Shown one piece after another: positions 1 to 10,962 of a stretch of DNA of 64,000 nt. The first letter of the stretch is position 1. Each line of letters begins with the position of its first letter. The DNA is taken from positions 1 to 64,000 of the forward strand of contig BRYA01000287.1 of NCBI GenBank assembly GCA_030267965.1. Reading direction: 5' to 3'. The position numbers were made by a program, and so were the translations under genes. Source of the DNA: Triparma columacea. Lineage: Eukaryota > Sar > Bolidophyceae > Parmales > Triparmaceae. The notes under the pieces were generated by a model, which searched no databases, had not been told where the DNA came from, and saw only the letters and a list, made by a program, of their open reading frames with translations.

Positions 1-69
1 CCTAACCCTAACCCTAACCCTAACCCTAACCCTAACCCTAACCCTAACCCTAACCCTAACCCTAACCCT
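1..69. repeat. Telomeric repeat array (CCCTAA)n
   Basis: Uninterrupted CCCTAA hexamers run from the first base to about position 69 and then stop at a CCCTTCACAAC transition. This is the C-rich strand of a TTAGGG-type telomere, so base 1 is the physical chromosome end, or close to it, and the chromosome runs inward with increasing coordinate. The array is only about eleven units long, probably because assembly truncates telomeres. Confidence 0.98.
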
Positions 70-145
70 TCACAACTTTTATACCCTTCCACCCTTTACT
101 TCACTCTTTACACCCTTTACACAATTTATACACTTTATCTTTACG

Positions 146-380
146 CACATCATTCCACCTTATACCCTCCTCTCTTCTACTCTCACTCCTTAACTCTTCT
201 CACTTCTCCACAACTACACTCACCCTCTTTTACTTTTTTTTTATACACATCTACTACACATACACACATCATTCCACCTTTATACCCTCCCCTCTTCTAC
301 TCACATTCCTTAACTCCTCTTTCTCCTAAACCCAAACCACACTCACCTTCCTTCTATTCATCCCCATACACATTTACTAC
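146..380. repeat. Degenerate ~115-bp subtelomeric tandem duplication
   Basis: The block beginning CACATCATTCCACCTTATAC near 146 recurs near 265 with a few substitutions and small indels. Both copies continue through a CTCTTCTACTC ... CTTAACTC.TCT stretch and end in TACACATCTACTACA / CACATTTACTACA. Two copies are visible. Confidence 0.6.
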
Positions 381-570
381 ATCTCCATTATACTCACAAA
401 TCACTATAACACTTCCACAATTCTTCAAAACTCCATACACATTTACTACACTTCCTTTATACTCACAAACCACTATAACTTTTTCACAACTCTCAAAAAC
501 TCCATACACTCCCACTACACTTCCTCAATACTCACACAAACCATTTTAGAGCTGCCACAGTACTTAAAAT
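364..570. repeat. 69-bp subtelomeric tandem repeat, three copies
   Basis: CCATACAC followed by TACTACAnTTCC and ACTCACAAACCACTATAAC recurs at about 364, 433 and 502, a constant 69-base spacing, with increasing divergence in the third copy. Typical of rapidly evolving subtelomeric satellite-like DNA. Confidence 0.65.
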
Positions 571-645
571 ATACCTGAAACACTTTCAAAAAAGTCACAA
601 TAATACTAAATCAAATCATTTTATCCTACAAATATTGCTGCCCTA

Positions 646-3600
646 TTAGTTCTCCCCATCTTCATCTTCATAATTAACCGGCACAACACTGCTTGCTTTA
701 GCCTTCCCACCTCCTACCCCTATAATAACTCCACCATCAGCGCCTCCAAGACTTGCTCTCCTAACACTTGCTCTCAAAGCACCTGCTAGACCACCCTCAG
801 CTTCAGCATCAACACTTGCTCTCCTAACACTCTCTCTCCCTCTTGCATCTCCATCTGCTGGAATAAACTCTACAGGTACTGTTGCTTTTATCACATCAGT
901 AAACCACTCTTGCTTCTCCTCTTCCCATTTAGCCCAGTTCAACTCAATCCATTTTTTTAATCCTTTTTCTATGGAGACCCAATGATGCCTTGAGCTTCCA
1001 AAGACTATAATCTTAATAGCATCATTTTCTCCTTCAAGGAAATATGCCATTGACATATCCTTTGACCTCAGTGTACTCCAGAAGGTGTGCCAGTACTTTC
1101 TCTCAATATTCCAAAAGAAGACAGCAAAGCATAGGGCAGTTATTGGTATGAAAATGCGCGCAATTGATGATGCAACATCAACTGCTCGCTCATCAACATA
1201 AGGTGATCCTACAAATATAGACATTGGTAGGCTCACCATTGTCAACAAAAGACCAAACAACCAGTACAGTCCCCCAACTTCATTAGGATGTCGCAAGTGC
1301 GCAAGTGACGTGAAGTCTACAATAATCTTGGTGCACGCTCTGTTGAGTATACTACTCACTATTTCTGCATTGCCACCAAGTGGCATCCAATACCAAAAGT
1401 CTCCCCTCAAAATCTTCACCAACATGTACAGCCCAAGGTCGGCTCCAATGTAGAGAAAGGCCCAGCTACCTCCCATCAACCCAAGAAGAACTATTGTTGT
1501 ACATCTTATTAATAGCATCCCTGCTGACAAAAGCAACATCGAAACAAACACTACTGTTCTCTTGCTTGCTTTTGCCGGTATATATCCATAGAAGTCTGGT
1601 GTGTGTTCTCTCCTAGTAGGGTCTGTGTCCCAGTCGTAACTAACTGTTGCAGAGGCAAAGCCTGTTGTAATTGCTGACACAGCAACTGAAAGCCATGCTG
1701 AAGTTCCAACATCATCTTTGTCACTTGTTGCTATAGCCATGAGTTGGATGATTACACCAGGGATTGCCTCAGCAAACATCTCAATCCCTTTCATCATTGT
1801 CATCTCAAGCATTGGTTCCAATGCAGCCCCAACCTCTTGCTTTGCTCCAGTTGCCACTCTGTAAGCATCAACTGCAGGCTTAAATCCAATCAATATAGGA
1901 AACAACTCCATCAGCACCTTCCTCATCCCCAACTTCCTATTCTGCAACAAAACAGTAAATATCTGAAGCCCAATTGACAATATCAAACTTGCTAAAGAAG
2001 CTTTGAAGTACCCATACTTCTTATCACTCAAAAACATATACGTCACATACACATCAGTGAGCAAATCAGTCATGCTTGTGACAGCTCCAAAGGTAACCCT
2101 TGCCTTCAAGCCAATCTTTGAGTTCTTAAATAGATTCACAGCAATTGTCTCAATCAATGGCCTAAACCATTTGTATTCTTTCATTACTTCTTGTACTTCA
2201 GTGTATTGATGGGCCCACTCGTCTACAGCATGCTTTGCCGTTTGTGTTGTCATTGTGATAACTTTAAGAGCACTTCCAATCTCCAAGCCTCTTGCTTCCT
2301 CCACACTGCCAACTTCTCCTTCATGTGTCGCTCGTCTTCTGAGCTTATTTCTCACGATCGCGCACAACATTGTTTTGACAAACCTGTTTTGCTTCTCAAG
2401 CTCTTTCATTGCCGTATTATTTGCCATGAATTCCTTTACCAATTCATCTTTGCTACCTCCAATTTTCATCTCCTTTACCCTTAACATCAACTGATCTCCA
2501 AACCTCCTGCCATCCTCTTCATTGGCTTCTGAGCTGCTTAAAAGGTTATCAAAGTAAATGGCAGCATCCACACCTACAGAGCAGCGCCTCTTCGCACTGT
2601 TCTTTGCAGCAGCCTTTGTGATCTCTTTTCCCAGCTCCAGCCTTGTGACAATATTTATCTTGGTCTCTTTTTTACCAACCCTGCAAAATCTTACTGCAAA
2701 ATCTTCTCTTGCTAGAGACTGCAACCCTCTCTCTTTGATTGCTTTACTCATGATAACAAGAGTGCTCTTATCTGCTCTATACAAACGCATCTTTGAGACA
2801 AATTTCACATTAAAGCTTTGCAACGCTGTTTTGATGTGCTCCTTTGCCTTGACCTCTAAAACAAAGTCGTTACCTGCATTTGCAGATTCTCTCAATAAGC
2901 CCTTAGTCTGAAGCCTGTCCACATCCCAAAAGTATGCAGCTGCTTCCTCAAATCCTGTTCTTAAAGTAACAGAAATCATACCCCAGCTCTTTCCTCCTCC
3001 TTCTGCACCAACAGTTGGTCTAATCATGTCAAACAGTGGTAAGAGTTTTGTGTCGCCCCTCACCTTGAGATCTTTCATCTTCTTGACAATCTCCATCCTC
3101 CTTGGCTTGTCAATCTCATTAGTTTTATCAAACTTTTGGCGTAATTCTGATGCAGCAGTTAGGAACTTTGTACCCAACTTGTCCATGACTGCGTTGGGTA
3201 TGAGGCTGTGCAAGTCTACTTGTATTTGTAGTGTAGCTCTTGTTTGTGGAACACCACCCAAAGGAGGTAAAGATTCAAACATCCAGATTATGTGCACAGT
3301 GCCAACAACATGGCCAAACTTGACGGGGTGTTCCTTTGTCAAGTCGTCTATGCTCTGGTTATTAATCCATACAACATCTCTGCCGTCCACAATTTCCCTT
3401 TTCCATATCATCTTGGTTCTTAAGTCCCTGTAAGCAAATCCAGGAATGCCAAGATCTCTTGTGGTAAAGTAGTATAGTGAGTGATTGTTGATGTTCTTCA
3501 CAGTGAAGTCAACTACACCATCTTTTTTTAGTGTTTTCATTGCATAGCGGCTGTTGAGGTCTATAATCCTTTGTGCTGCGCATTCATAAACACTCGCATC

Positions 3601-6600
3601 TATTGTAGTGGTTGCTATTCCCACGCCATGGGAATCTCCATCAATATGGGCTCCCCACATCTCAACGTTACTTTCGGGGCTTTCGAGTTCATACACCCCA
3701 GTTACTTCCTTGCACTTCTTGTAGAACTCCTTGCCTCTCTGGATTGCCTTTTCCTCCTCTTCTGTGTAAGTTTGCTGCTCATTTTTTATAACTTTGGCAA
3801 GCAACTCTCGTGTAATCGAGTCCTTTTCGTCGTCAGTTTTAACAAACTTGTTCCTGATGTCAATCATGTTCTTTGCAAAGTTAGATGACAAGTGAATCAT
3901 GACAAAGTTGGGCACAATGCCCTTGATATCAATCCTGGAAGCAAATGTGATGCGGCACTGAGGGGTCCCCTTATCAGTTGGTAGCTCTTCAAACAGCCAT
4001 GTCGTTGTTGCAGACCCAAGGACTGCCCCTGCACTTAATGGGTAGTCTTTGTCGAGCAGGTTGGTGTCTTTGTACACAGTCCAACAGGCCTTGTCTCCTT
4101 GATCCTTTTTCCAGTAACACACTGTCCTGTACTCCCTATCAGAGAAACCTCTTACGCCAAGATCCCTTCTACTTAAATACAGTTGTGAGTGGTCATTCAC
4201 TTTCTTTGTTTCGATCACCTTGTACACTTTCCCAAGCTTGGCCTTTCTCTCCTTTGAATCCTTGATGAACTCGTATGCAACACACTCTGAAAGGGTAGCA
4301 TCGACGACTGTTTCGCAAAACCCGACACCAAGAGAGTCTCCCTCCACATGTACAAACTTTAACTTCACCCTCTGGTCTGGACACTTCACATCTTTGAAGG
4401 TCTTGCTTGCCTTGCATTTCATGTAGAATTCCTTGCCCTCCTTGATTGCCTCATCCTCCTCAGCGGTGTAATGTTGGGGCTCGTTCTTTATAATATTTTC
4501 GAGAGTCAGCAGTGCTTCCATGTCTATCTCGTCGTTGCCCTTGATTTTAGGGTGTTTCCCCTCCTCTCTACCTCCATCAGTCTCAACATGCCCGATCTCG
4601 ATGTCGTCGTCCATATCGCGTACGATATCCTCTTCTTCGTCGAGCCCCCCATTGCCGTAATCTTCAGTAAGAATTTGCTCGTAGTCCTCTGAGTCTGTTC
4701 TAGAAAAAGCTTTTGTAAGGGCTGCAGTGCCCAACTCTTCTGCAGCAGCCCTGAGCGCATCGTTCTCCTTCATCAACTTGTCATTGATATCTTTGAGGTT
4801 CTTTATCTCGACGAGGTGTTCGGCAATTTCTATCCCTCGAGCATTGACGAGTTTCACTAATCTTTCGATTTCCTCCTCCGTCTTTGCAACGTTTACAAAG
4901 CTGTCAGGATTCATTGGTACGGTCGAAGCGGCGGTCGTACGGTCGGCGAACGGCGGCACGGCACTAACATTATTACTGTCTGCGAGCAGACCGATGGCGT
5001 CCTCATGACCATTTTCAGAGTCTGCGGTAATGGCGATTATGGCGTTTGTTAGTCAAAATGAAAAAGATTTCCACGCATGCCCCTTGATGCCTCATGCAGT
5101 CGCCGCAGAAGCGTCCCATGCGGTCGCCGCAGACGGAACCCACGCGGTCGCCGGGGACGGATCCCATGCGGTCGCCAGAGACGGATCCCATGCGGTCGCC
5201 GCAGACCGGCGTGCGCACACGTGCGCCGCGGCCGCTGCCCGTCAAGCTTGGCGCTGAGGGTCAGGCCCTCCGCGAACGGCTCCGCGCGTTACGCACGCAG
5301 GCGGTGAGGAAAAACTACAAAGTTTCAACGCGCCCTCCCGCGACTCTCCCGCTCTCCCCTAGAGTATTAAAATGTGTTTTTCCTTTCCCTGTTCTCAACG
5401 CACAACTCACCTTGTTCCGCGTCCTCGTGGCGGTTTTTGGAGTCTGCGGTATGGCGATCATGGTGTTTGTGAGTCAACATGAAGAGATTTCAGCGTGTGC
5501 TCCTCGTTTCTGTGTAGCATATCAAGCGCCCCACGCGGTCGCTGGAGACGGGACCCATGCGGTCGCCGCAGAAGCGTCCCATGCGGTCGCCGCAGAAGCG
5601 TCCCATGCGGTCGCCGCAGAAGCGTCCCATGCGGTCGCCGCAGAAGCGTCCCATGCGGTCGCCGCAGACGGAACCCATGCGGTCGCCGGAGACTGACCCC
5701 ATGCGTTCGCCGCAGACCGGCGCGCGTTTCTGTGTAGAATATCAAGGGTCTCCCCCCATACAACCCCCTAAAACGAACTTACCTCAGTCTTGTCCAGCGT
5801 CCTCGTGAGAGCTTTTAGATTTAGACACTGTGAAGGGAACAACACATTGCAAAAGTGAGAAAAAAATCCAAAGCTTCAGCGCGTCCTCCCGCGACTCTCC
5901 CGCTCTCCCCTAGAGTATTAAAATGTATTTTTCTTATCCGGCTCTCAACGCACAACTCACCTCGTCCGGCATCCTTGTGAGACATTTCAGTTGCTGCAGC
6001 GGAAACGACCAAGGGGGGGAAAGTGAGCAAGTGGCAAAATTCATCTTGTCCTCCCACACATCTCCCGCCCTCTCCTCAAGTATAAAGATACTTTCTTTCT
6101 CCTCGAGTGCTCGACGCTCACTCACCTCGTCTGGCTTCCTCATGATCATTTTCAGATTCTGTGGGTGTGGAAATGTTGATGTTTCTGAGCTTTTTGGAAT
6201 CATTTCAACAGGCTTCCCAACGACCTCTCTTTTTTCACTCCTTCCTATCTCACCCCTTCCCATCTCACCCCCTACGCGTACTCACCTCGTCCGACGTCTC
6301 CATGAGTCCTATCAATATCAGCAGTTGCCCCAAGGTTGACAGCATAGTCATTTGCAGACTTGACGACATCAGCGGCAGCCTCGGCAGCAATGTCACGGTG
6401 TTCCACCGCCTCGAAGACAACGAAATCGTCTACAGCATGCCCGACAACAGCAGACTGATCCGCGGCGGAATCAGCGGCGGCCGCAAGGAGGACAGCAAGG
6501 TCAGTTGCAGCGCTGACAATATCAGCAGCTGTGCCAACGTGTGCAGTGCCCTTGATGGCAGCAGCAAGGTCGTTAGCTGCCGATGCTGTAGATGCAAGAT

Positions 6601-6706
6601 CGGCAGTATGTTGAGCTTTTGTTGCCCTCAAGTCGGCTTTCAATCCAGCTATCTCCTTGTCTCTCTGCTTCAGGAGAATAGTTAAATCCATCTCACTGTC
6701 GGTCAT
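646..6706 (-). CDS. Multi-START-domain, multi-pass membrane protein with a micro-exon repeat array
   Basis: Spliced model, exons on the minus strand: 6706-6286, 6158-6126, 5993-5961, 5443-5411 and 5021-646; all junctions are phase 1 with GT..AG ends. This gives about 1631 residues. Start: the ATG at 6706 opens MTDSEMDLTILLKQRDKEI, a coiled-coil/Ala-rich region. The short exons each encode an 11-residue unit with a core H[EK]DA. The last exon carries a coiled coil (about residues 220-270), then three START-like lipid-binding modules (about 340-570, 580-810 and 840-1010). The first two are clear duplicates of each other, sharing RRDLGVRGF / TRDLGIPGF and VPNFVM / IPNAVM. A hydrophobic C-terminal half follows with roughly eight membrane segments, one with an EAIPGVIIQL motif reminiscent of XK-related proteins. 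Likely a lipid-sensing or lipid-transfer membrane protein; the substrate is unknown. A further 45-nt exon candidate (5827-5783) carries an in-frame stop. Confidence 0.75.
5096..5210. repeat. 24-bp GC-rich minisatellite, array A
   Basis: About five degenerate copies of a 24-bp unit built on CCCATGCGGTCGCCGCAGA. It lies inside the intron between the micro-exon at 5443-5411 and the large START exon. Because the period is a multiple of three, long spurious open frames appear on both strands (an octapeptide repeat such as HAVAAEAS); I do not regard these as genes. Confidence 0.9.
5527..5720. repeat. 24-bp GC-rich minisatellite, array B
   Basis: About eight copies of the same 24-bp unit as array A, four of them nearly identical (GAAGCGTCCCATGCGGTCGC). 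The array occupies the same relative position in the next tandem exon-intron unit, just after a GTTTGTGAGTCAACATGAA block that is also found before array A. The whole unit, minisatellite included, was therefore duplicated or converted. Confidence 0.92.
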
Positions 6707-7175
6707 CAGCCTGCGAAAGCGTGAGGGGAAAATTTTGTTTTCACGACGAAGATGATGGGTGAGCCGCGACGAATACGCAATATCCTTTAATCTCAGGAGT
6801 CCAAATCCCCATGGACGTTGGACCAAGTTGTTGTGCCTCTCCTCCTTCCCTTCCCTCCCCTCCCCCCCGTATCCTCCCTCCGTAACAATCCCTCCTCCGC
6901 CCTCGCCTTCTATACAACCCTCACCTTGTTTTGTCCCTATCCACTCCACTTCTTCACAAGGTCCCTGTACAAAGACCTCGCGAGAGTGCCCTGCTCTAAA
7001 GCTCTCACAGTCAGACAGGCGTTCCAAATGCGTTACGTTGTGGGGTTATAAAGAAAGGATAACAGCAGTGCGAACAAGAATGTAATTTTTACTCGCCAAG
7101 CCAATTGTCTCCTCAATCCACTCTTAGAATTCCAGCGGGAGACAAAAGCGTTTCTTCCAGATTTTTTGAAGAGTG
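6707..7175. other. Divergent intergenic region
   Basis: About 470 bases separate the start of the minus-strand START gene (6706) from the plus-strand Tudor/TPR gene (7176). It must hold both promoters. I see a C/T-rich tract at 6838-6905 and a GTTGGACCAAG motif at 6817-6827 that recurs in another divergent promoter at 44622-44632. No TATA box is evident and there is no coding signal. Confidence 0.6.
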
Positions 7176-10100
7176 ATGGAAATTGGGAGCCTGGTTCGCG
7201 GAACCACGGACGATGGGACGTCCCAGGTCGACGGCCGATACAAGCTCTCAATCGATCCTTCTAAGTTCGCGAGCCTGGACCACTTGTGGGATCCTGCCAA
7301 ACCCTCCAATTGTCTCTCCGGAATGCGAGCTTTGGCCTTGTTCCCTGATGATTCAGAGTACTATGCTGGGAAGATAGGGGTGTTGGCCCCAGACAGTGAT
7401 TCGTTCGAGTTCCTCTTCGACGATGGCGACGTGCTTCCTTCTGTGACTTCACTTTCACTCAAACTGCTCCCCCTGCCCGAGCTCTTGATAGACAAGGATG
7501 CTGTAAAGGTTGGAATGGCAGGTCAGTGCTACTACGAGGAGGAGAATGAGTTCTACGAGGGGACTGTCGGCGCCGATAATGGCGATGGAACATACAGGTT
7601 TGACTTCAATGATGGAGATGTTGCACAATCAATATATCTCCACGACCTAGATTTCGAAGGCAATGATGGTGCTGTCGCAGAAGAGGATCCTAATGTTGAT
7701 GCCGTCCTTGACGACTTCCTGAATGACGAGGATGATAACCCTTACGGTGAGGACTTTGATGTCTCCGACGATGACATCGATGTTGGAGAAGCTTCCCCGA
7801 CCCCGTCTGCTGGAAAGGCGCCCTCCGAGACAACTCTACCGAGGACTTCCCCTGCAGCACCTTCAGCTGTTACCTCTACTCCTCTCCCTCCCAAGCCTCT
7901 AGCTCAATCAAACTCGGATCTCAACATTCTCCTCACGAACACCACCGGAGTTCCTGCCCCCGACTCGTCCTCCCCCTCTAAGCCTGAAACGGCACCGGTT
8001 GTCCCCTCTCCTATTCCATCTCCGCGTCCACCCGAACAGTCTTACGTTGACTCCCAATCCCACCTCCATCCGCTTCTCATCCCTCCTAACCCTCTGGCCT
8101 CCGACACTGGGCCTGCCGAGCGGCTCCAGGCGCTCGCCCTGGAGTATGTAGACCTCGAGTTTTCCTACCTCAATGCTTTAAATACGTCAATCAACCACCG
8201 AGATGACGAGCAAGGGGAGGAGCTTCCCCCACCACCGAGAGAAGAAACTTTTGCCCACCCTCCTCTGGCCAACTCCAATAAGCAGACTCTCCTTGTGAAC
8301 AGCATGACAGCTCTAAAAATGCGGTCCAAGGCCCTTTCGACCCTCCTCTATGGAGACGGTTGTCTGGAGACCGTTCAGGAGGCGATCGATTTGGCAACGT
8401 GTTACAGCCACAACCAGCTTTGGGTGCAGGCCTCACTCCACGCCAAGGCTTCCCTATCTACCCTCGACAAGGACCTGTCGGATACCCTCGAGATTCCAAA
8501 CATGCTTTGCAGGAATTCCGCTACTGCCCTCCTCCACCTCTTTGATTCCATCAGGAGCGTCTTGTCCAAATGCAAGCCTGATAGTTTGGCGCTGAAGGAC
8601 CTTGTTGTTCTCATCGAGGGCCCCGTTTATATGGAAAATATTGTCGCAGATATTAAGGAGATTGAGTCCTCCGCCACTGGGGTAGAGCAGCACGGCTTCC
8701 CCACCACGAAACTAATTGCGTTGCTAAGGAATATGGATGGTTATAGGCTGTGCGTGAACTCTCTTGAGGTGAGCTGGAGGGGAAGCGGGAGCGGGCGGAC
8801 GAAGTAGAGAAGTGCAATGCGATGACACCACTTACCTTTCCCACAAATACTTCCTTCCTCATCGCTATGAACACTGCCCTCTAACCCTAACCAAAATCTT
8901 TAATGATCCCACCTCTCTATCGCAGCGCTCCCTACGCCCCTATCAGCTGTCCCTTCTCAAAAAGGTCGTTGCCAATGCTGAGGAGCTCAACCCGGAGGGG
9001 CTGTCAGCACCCGATGCGTCTGAGCTCATCAAGGGGTTCAGGTCCACCAACGCGACTTACATTCTCGTCGAGGGAAGTGACGTGATGAACAGGCTCGGAC
9101 AGATTAGCTTGTCGCACGGCGAGGAAGGGAACGACGAGGACGAGAATGGAACCGAAAGGCTGACCCGTGTCTTTTACGAGGAGGCACTCTCGCTGCTGGC
9201 ACTGTCGGGGCCCATTACGTCCCGTGAGGCATGGCAGTCCCACCTTAAAGTTCAGGCCCTGACCCTGATTGGCAGGTCCCTCTTCTCGCAGAACAAATTC
9301 GCGGCAGCCCTCGACAAGTTCGCGTCCGCAAAGAAGCTGGTTGACGCTGGGGGGCGAGAGGATTGCCTCTCCAGCTGCTCCATGCTGAGGGGATATTCTG
9401 ACGCGCTCGTCGCTCAGGCCACCATCAAGGGGAGAAAGAAGAAGAAGGGGGGGAGGGGTAAATTGAAGGATGCGATGGAGTTCGAGGCTCCCAATGCGGG
9501 GAAGGAGGACGGGGAAGAAGCGACCGCCGCAGCAGCGGCCACCACAATCACTGGCAACCTCACTCTAGCTGATGAGCTCCTCACTCACAATTTCGATATC
9601 ATCGAGTCATGCTTCGGGACAAGCCACATCATCACTGCGAGGGCGTGCTGCGACGTCGCATTCCTTGCCGTTGTTCGAGAAAGGTACGACGAGGGTCTTG
9701 AGTTCCTTCACAAGGCATTTGAGATCTTCAGGAAGGTCGAGGCCGTCGGGGGCGCGGCCACGATCGGGATCGGGGCGGCGTCAACCTCCATCAGCATAGG
9801 GAGGTTGAAAATGAATATGGGGGGGGGGGTTGACGAGGAGGTGAGGGCGACGAGCGATTCCATGTCTCCTTCTCAACTCTATCGGCCGTCGATTCGCTCG
9901 TCCCTCCCTCCCTCCCTTCCTAACTCCCTCCCTCGCAGTCTGGGCTATCCGAGATCAAGTACGGGGCCGAATACTATCGGGATGTCGGAGATGCCAAGGG
10001 TTGCGCTCTCTTCAACGAGCTGGCTAAAATTTACGAGAAGAACGCGGGCTGTATAGACTACGACGCCGTAGAGTGCCTAGAGAATGCAGTGGTGTGCGCC

Positions 10101-10853
10101 GTAAACACTTACGGGAAGACGTCAAGCGCGACATTCTTCGCCCTCAAGAAGTTGGGGGATAAGAGCGAGGCAGGTGGTGACTTTGAGAGGGCAATATCTG
10201 CCTACAAGAAGGCGTTCCGTTGCGGCGAGGTTGTTTATGGGAGGGATGATGTTAAAACGAAGCGTGTGCTGAGGTTGATTAAGAAACTCAAGGGGGAAGA
10301 AGAGAAGAAGGAGGAGGCCGTTGGGGATGAGGATGGACACAAGGGGAGCGCCTTTTTCCACGAGGAGAAGAAGGCCGCCCAAGATTTTCTGGCAAAGGAG
10401 GAGGACAGGATGAAAAAGGAGAGCGAGAAAGAAAAGAAGGGAAAGAGGAGGAGGAAGAAGAAGAAGAAGAAGGTGGTGGCAAAGAAGAACAAGGTGGTCG
10501 GTGAAGAGAAGTCGGTAGGGGAGGAGATGCTTGGGTTGAAGGTGGGGGAGGCGGTGGGTGTTCCTGCGGAGGAGGAGGAGGAGGAGGAGAAGAAGGTGGC
10601 AAAAGCCAAAAGAAAAATCAAGAAGAAGAAGAGCAGAAAGAAACCGTCAGAAGACGAAGCCAAGAAGAAGGTGGTTGAGAAGAAGGTCCAGGCAGAGCTG
10701 AGGAGAGTAAAGAAGGTGGCCGAGGAGAGGAAGAAGGTAATTTCGCCGGTGACTGAGAAATCGTCAATTACGGAAGCACTCAAGGTTGAGGAGGCCGAGA
10801 AGGGAGGAGAGAAGGTCGGGTGGAAAGTAGAGGGAGATGGGGATGGGGATTGA
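7176..10853 (+). CDS. Tudor-like and TPR protein with Lys/Glu-rich tail
   Basis: Three exons, 7176-8768, 8926-9840 and 9939-10853, joined at phase 0 with GTGAG donors and CGCAG acceptors; 1140 residues. The ATG at 7176 follows an in-frame GTG and is the first good start. The N-terminus carries two or three Tudor/agenet-like beta-barrel segments, with YYAGKIG ... FLFDDGD and FYEGTVG ... FDFNDGD, which suggests binding of modified histone or protein tails. A Pro/Ser-rich linker follows. The second and third exons hold helical repeats resembling kinesin-light-chain-type TPRs (for example DFERAISAYKKAFRCGEVVYG). The last about 200 residues are an extreme Lys/Glu coiled tail. No family name can be given; probably a nuclear scaffold. 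Confidence 0.8.
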
Positions 10854-10962
10854 GATGAATAAATCGAGCAATAAAAGATACTCATTCACAAACATCAAAT
10901 CGCATGTATTTCTCAGTCTCTCTCTTCCTCTCTATCTTGCTCCCCACATGTGCAGATTGCCA

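Larger units (their letters stand above)
70..645. other. Subtelomeric non-coding region
   Basis: About 575 bases between the telomere and the stop codon of the first gene hold no credible gene. Composition is strongly T/A/C on this strand with very few G. Two layers of degenerate tandem duplication are visible (annotated separately). The 3' untranslated region and poly(A) site of the minus-strand START gene should lie at the right-hand end. Confidence 0.8.
5021..6290 (-). repeat. Tandem exon-intron units with 33-nt micro-exons
   Basis: Units of roughly 165 nt, each an 11-codon exon plus its intron, repeat in tandem. Exon copies lie at 6158-6126, 5993-5961, 5827-5783 (45 nt), 5443-5411 and at the start of the large exon at 5021; the end of exon 1 (6286) matches too. 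Intron copies share TAGAGTATTAAAATGT and CTCAACGCACAACTCAC blocks at about 5363-5410 and 5910-5960, with a weaker copy at 6070-6125. The two youngest units are lengthened by minisatellites. The pattern shows serial internal duplication of one small exon. Confidence 0.85.

Noticed and set aside
5094..5763. Long open frames on both strands over the 24-bp repeats (octapeptide repeats such as HAVAAEAS or MGRFCGDR)
   Set aside because: The repeat period is a multiple of three, so absence of stops is automatic in several frames. The region lies in introns of the minus-strand START gene.
8881..8896. CTAACCCTAACC as an interstitial telomere
   Set aside because: Only about two hexamers, within a 157-nt intron; expected by chance in this C-rich intron context.
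10235..10885. 216-codon Ser/Phe-rich open frame on the minus strand
   Set aside because: It is the antisense of the Lys/Glu-rich tail of the Tudor/TPR protein; AAG/GAG codons read CTT/CTC in reverse and hide stops. No domain or start context supports it.
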